DNA of 64,000 bases from Brachionus plicatilis (Eukaryota > Rotifera > Eurotatoria > Ploima > Brachionidae), in the NCBI GenBank assembly GCA_010279815.1, contig QEOQ01000092.1, positions 646,694 to 710,693 on the forward strand, read 5' to 3'. Below the pieces are notes generated by a model. It saw only the letters and a program-made list of their open reading frames with translations, did not search any database and was not told the origin of the DNA. The position numbers and the translations under genes are program-made. Shown one piece after another: positions 60,174-64,000 of the stretch; within the stretch, counting starts at the first letter, position 1; every line of letters starts with the position of its first letter.

Positions 60174-61603
60174 ATGGCTCAAGTTGTAACTCGTCCTCAA
60201 CGATTTACTCCAGAAGAGTGGAAAATTGCTAGTAAAATCAAGCACAAAAATGCTGAACGAGACAGAGCTGCTGCCGAGAGGCTCATACTCGAGTCGGACA
60301 GGCTCGATTCTGAAACCAGGGAGCAATCTGATACCACTTTGGAAGATGTTGATAAAAAAATTGGTCCTTAAAATTTTCATGATATTTTTTTCTGCTTTTC
60401 TTTAATATATATCTTTAATATATCTAGACCAAAGATTGAATGATGTAAAGTATTGGAAGAACGAACTGGAATCTAAACTAGACGGCATTTTTAAAGAAAT
60501 TGATGTTCTTGAAGCTTTCAAAAGAAGAGTTGAAAAAGCCATTGAAGCAGTGCAAGAGCCTCTACATATAGCCCAGACTTGTCTTGCTAATAGGTAGATT
60601 AAAAATAAATATCAAGAAATAATAAAAAAAAATTTATTTAGAGAAAAGAGATATGATATTGACTTGGTGCACGATAATGTCCAAAAAGAATTGATCAAAG
60701 AGGTAGAGATTGAGACTGGAGCTAATGCGTTGTTGATTCGACTTTTGGAGCAAGTTAAGGAGCAGTTACGCCTGAATAGAAAAGCTAGATACAACCTTGA
60801 GAATGACATTAAAAACAAATTTAATGCCGAGTCAATCGACAGTCATGTACAAAATTTAACACTGACCAGTCCGAGTTTGTATTTGAAAAATGGCGCTGCC
60901 AAAATTGAACCAAAGTAAATTGAAAATTTTTTTTTTGGTTCCAAGAAGGTTTTTAAATTTATTAAAAGAAATAAAGTTTATTAAATTTACAATTAAATTT
61001 ATTAAATTTTTTTCAAAAAGTTCTTACACAGAGCAACAGTGGGAGAATTTCAGCGATGTTAACATCAAGAGTGCTGAGGCTACTCGATTAAATTCGGTCC
61101 AACTCAGAAATGTTGTCGACTCTACTCTACAACAAACTGCCAATGACATGCAAAAACAAATAGAACTGACCAACAGAGCCATAGAGCGCCGCATTTGGGA
61201 AGAAAAAGATTCCAAAGCCAAATTGGAAGAGCAATGCAAGGATGTTACTAAATTGATTGACACAATGGAAGAAAATATCAAAAATGTAGAAAAAGCTATT
61301 CTTGACAAAGAGAACTATTTGAAATTGGCTCATACAAGACTTGATATCAGAACAAACAGGCCAGAAATTGAGCTAGTACGCGATCCAGCTCAGTATAAAA
61401 TGGTCAAAGAAGTACACGAAATTGAAGATTCGATTAGACGCTTGCAAGAACGACTAAATGAATCGCACAAGAAACTCAAGGACTTGGACAGAAACAAGTT
61501 GCTTATTTTGAAAGACATTGATGTTAAGACAAATACCATTCGTATTGATGAGGCTGAAAACTTTAATGGCATTCGTAAATCATTGAAAATTAACCAATTC
61601 TAA
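60174..61603 (+). CDS. TEKT1: Tektin-1, 4 exons, 403 aa
   Basis: Filament-forming coiled-coil protein of ciliary and flagellar doublet microtubules (inner A-tubule bundle). Exons: 60174-60363, 60428-60593, 60642-60914, 61021-61603. All phases agree and the total is 403 aa, close to the about 418 of vertebrate TEKT1. It starts MAQVVTRPQRFTPEEWKIAS; this FTPEEW-type start and the segments EPLHIAQTCLANREKR, IDLVHDNVQKELIKEVEI and TANDMQKQ follow tektin-1 rather than the other tektins. The tektin nonapeptide is present as RPEIELVRD (residues 323-331; consensus RPNVELCRD), with the usual cysteine replaced by valine. Nearly the whole protein is predicted coiled coil. Exon 4 is joined from a weak acceptor TTTCAAAAAG at 61020, chosen because it restores EPNSYTEQQW. 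A poly(A)-type AATAAA lies near 61629. Confidence 0.93.
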
Positions 61604-62496
61604 TGACACCTTTATGTCAAGCATTCAAAATAAACTTAAAATGTTTTAATAAAATAATATTATTAATTAAAATAAAATTTTTTTAATTGAAATTTTATTC
61701 TTTGGACTGTCAAGAGCATTGAACTAAATTTTAGTTCTAAATGTTTTGTTTCCTATAAAGAGTGAAAAGCAAATTCTAAAAAGTAGATGAATTGGCAATT
61801 TTGTCACTAGGTTTTTTGAATTTTATTTAATAACTTCTTTGTTTCGATTTGATTTATTCACCTTTTCTAATACTTATATATTAAGCATAATTTTTAGCTT
61901 TGAATTGGATCTTATTTTAATAAGTGTTTTAATTTTTGAATGATTAGAATTTGATTTTTGTAACAATAAATTTTGAATTTTTTTGAATTTCTAGTAAAAA
62001 ACGACTCTTAATATTTTTCAATAATAAATTTAATTAAATTTACCCCAAATCGAATCAAAAAAAAATTCAATACAACAATATCTAAAACGTAATTGTTATT
62101 TATTAAATAAAAATTAAAATAGTAGAATTGACTCAAAAAGAATGAATTAATCTCTAATATTATAAAAAATTAATTATTTTATTACAAATTGAACAATTTG
62201 ATATAAAAAAATACAGATAAATTTATTAATTTTTTCTACAATCTTTATTATTTTTTTTTTCTTGGACCTTAAAAAATTTTATTATCTGTCTGTTTATTAG
62301 TATTTTGAAGTTAAATAGTCATTTTGTGATATTTTAATTTTTGTTTCAAATAATTGTTCGAATAAAGCAATTTAAATTTTATTTTAAAATTTATTAATAT
62401 AAAAATTGATTAGAAACAAATTTATAAAAAACCAACGCGTTTCGACCGATAGTCCTTTTTCAGGATCTATATTGACCGAGAGATACAATTTTTTAA
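61604..62496. other. Intergenic, AT-rich
   Basis: 3' flank of tektin-1, then AT-rich spacer. At about 62435-62480 the GC-richer motif CCAACGCGTTTCGACCGATA occurs just before the RT fragment; similar motifs appear near ends of various invertebrate repeats. Confidence 0.5.
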
Positions 62497-63312
62497 TTAA
62501 AAACTGTACAAAGAGTTGTCTTAGGTAATGACGCATTAAATTGGGAGGTAGTTACAAGCGGAGTGCCACAAGCATCCGTACTTGGTCCAATCCTGTTTAT
62601 AATTTATATCAATGATCTCCTTGAGAGCTTCAACAGTTTCTGTCTTGGATGTGCTGATGACTTAAAATTAATTGGTATCTCCGAATTCTCTGACGTAGGA
62701 TCGTTAGAACTTCAGAAAGACCTCGATCTCCTAATGGAATGGACAGAAAAATGGTCAACAAATCTAAACCTGAACAAATGTAAAGCAATGTATTTAGGGA
62801 AGAGAAAAGAAAAAGCCAAATACTTATTATCAAACCAAAATATATCTCATCTACTAGAGGAGATAACAGAAGAAAAGGATTTGGGTGTTTTTATTACAAA
62901 TGATTTGAAATGGAATAAACAATGTACTGTGGCAGCTATGAAAGCTAACCGAATACTGGATCAAATAAGAAATTCTTTTAAAAACCTTAGCCGAGAAACA
63001 TTAAGACTTCTCTATACATCACTTGTGAGACCCCATCTGGAGTATGCAGTAGGAACCTGGAGTCCGCATTTAAAAAAAGACATTATAATTCTTGAAAAAG
63101 TGCAAAGAAGAGCGACAAAACTGATTGATTATACCAGAACCAAGTCTTATGAAGATAGATTGAAATACTTAAATCTTATGAAGCTTGAAAATCGTCGTTT
63201 AAGGGGGGATTTAATTCAAATATACAAAATTTTGAAAGGTTTTGAAAAAGTATCTTTAACTAATGAAATCAATTTCTCTTGTAGTGTCAAAAATGGTCAG
63301 AGAATTTTATGA
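62497..63312 (+). pseudogene. LINE reverse transcriptase fragment, Jockey/CR1-like
   Basis: One open frame of about 270 codons runs from TVQRVVLGNDALNWEVVTSG through GVPQASVLGPILFIIYINDL, the RT block with the usual G replaced by A. The catalytic motif follows as CADDLKLIG (consensus F/YADD). NLNLNKCKAMYLGKRK, EKDLGVFITNDLKWNKQC and SLVRPHLEYAVGTWSPHLKK complete the RT thumb and C-terminal region. It has no start codon, endonuclease or first RT blocks, so it is a 5'-truncated copy. The frame is intact over its length, implying a young insertion. The retained catalytic aspartates are notable, but no activity is expected without the N-terminal half. Confidence 0.85.
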
Positions 63313-64000
63313 AGTATTTAATTTAATTTATATTTAATTTAGAGTATAAATGGGACCCATCTATGCCCTAAATTCAATTTACGATTATACAATGAATTTT
63401 AAAAAGTCTGATTTTATCCAATTTATAATTTTTTTTATTTAAAATTGAAATTTGAAACTTAAGGAATAAAATAATTAAATCGACTTCAATTGATTTTCTT
63501 TTGGAAACATTTTTAATATTTGATTTAACTATTGTTAAAGAAAAATCTTGATTAGTGCGACCATATAAATTGGAATCGAGACTTCAGAACATTTGTCAAA
63601 ATTACAAAGCGATTTTCTTATATTTTTGCTAAATTTTTTTTATTGAGTATAAATGTTCTAAAATTCTTTTTCTAGCTGATCTTTTCAATTCTCTGACGTA
63701 AAATTCTGCTTATTTTTACACTTTATTATATAAACTATTTCAGTAGAATAACATAAAATAGGAAGAGAATAATTTTTATATTTACACAAAAACTTCTTAC
63801 TGTAAATTGACAAAAATTATATTCTTGTTTATTGCACTTATTTGAAAGTAAAAAATATATAAAAATAAATAAATTAAAATAAAGTTAAATGTATAAAATA
63901 AAAAAAAACAAAAATCGAAAAAAGATTAATATAAAACTCCTTATATAAGTAAATATATACAGATGAAATTAAATTATGGATATGTTTTTCGTTAGTAGCT
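63313..64000. other. AT-rich spacer to the end of the window
   Basis: No gene or repeat was recognised; the last 150 bases are A-rich runs. Confidence 0.5.

Overview
The window is a nuclear fragment from a very AT-rich animal genome. Genes are sparse. Introns inside genes are mostly 44-110 nt, with a few long ones filled with transposons. The acetyl-CoA carboxylase has the single-chain multidomain animal form, and tektin-1 and an INCENP-type protein are eukaryotic ciliary and mitotic genes. Tiny introns, extreme AT content and a large single-exon gene of bacterial-like domains would fit a monogonont rotifer such as Brachionus. That placement is inference, not demonstrated.

Five genes are supported. 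Left to right they are: glycerol kinase (1925-5756, +, 13 exons); acetyl-CoA carboxylase (24673-14369, -, 3 exons, 2402 aa); a 2729-aa intronless protein joining an AIG1/Toc-like GTPase, a SecA-type ATPase motor and a von Willebrand A domain (44244-36055, -); an INCENP-like inner centromere protein (47857-55687, +, 7 exons by phase-compatible splicing); and tektin-1 (60174-61603, +, 4 exons). A 62-aa two-exon candidate sits at 25574-26200. The genes have unrelated jobs (glycerol and fatty-acid metabolism, chromosome passenger complex, axoneme) and do not form an operon.

Most of the rest is transposon debris. There are Mutator-like (MULE) elements with 9-bp target duplications (2813-4310, 9982-11631, 21716-22630, 58315-59243). 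One of them carries a captured LINE endonuclease segment fused in frame to its own zinc finger. There are also hAT elements (3136-3794, 32071-33740, 52331-52555), a Ty3/Gypsy pol relic (8641-9972), several non-LTR retrotransposon relics (29132-29434, 30640-34880, 57200-58172, 62497-63312), a Tc1/mariner-like element (45316-46356) and many short inverted-repeat elements. Nesting is common. The 1.6-kb sixth intron of glycerol kinase holds three elements inside one another, the outermost and innermost with exact target duplications.

The strongest candidate for a little-described system is the GTPase-SecA-vWA protein: a bacterial-type translocation motor fused to eukaryotic-type switch and adhesion domains in an animal nuclear genome. 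The second is the Pack-MULE-like capture of a retrotransposon endonuclease. Exon structures were read by eye from splice consensus and protein continuity, with no transcript data.
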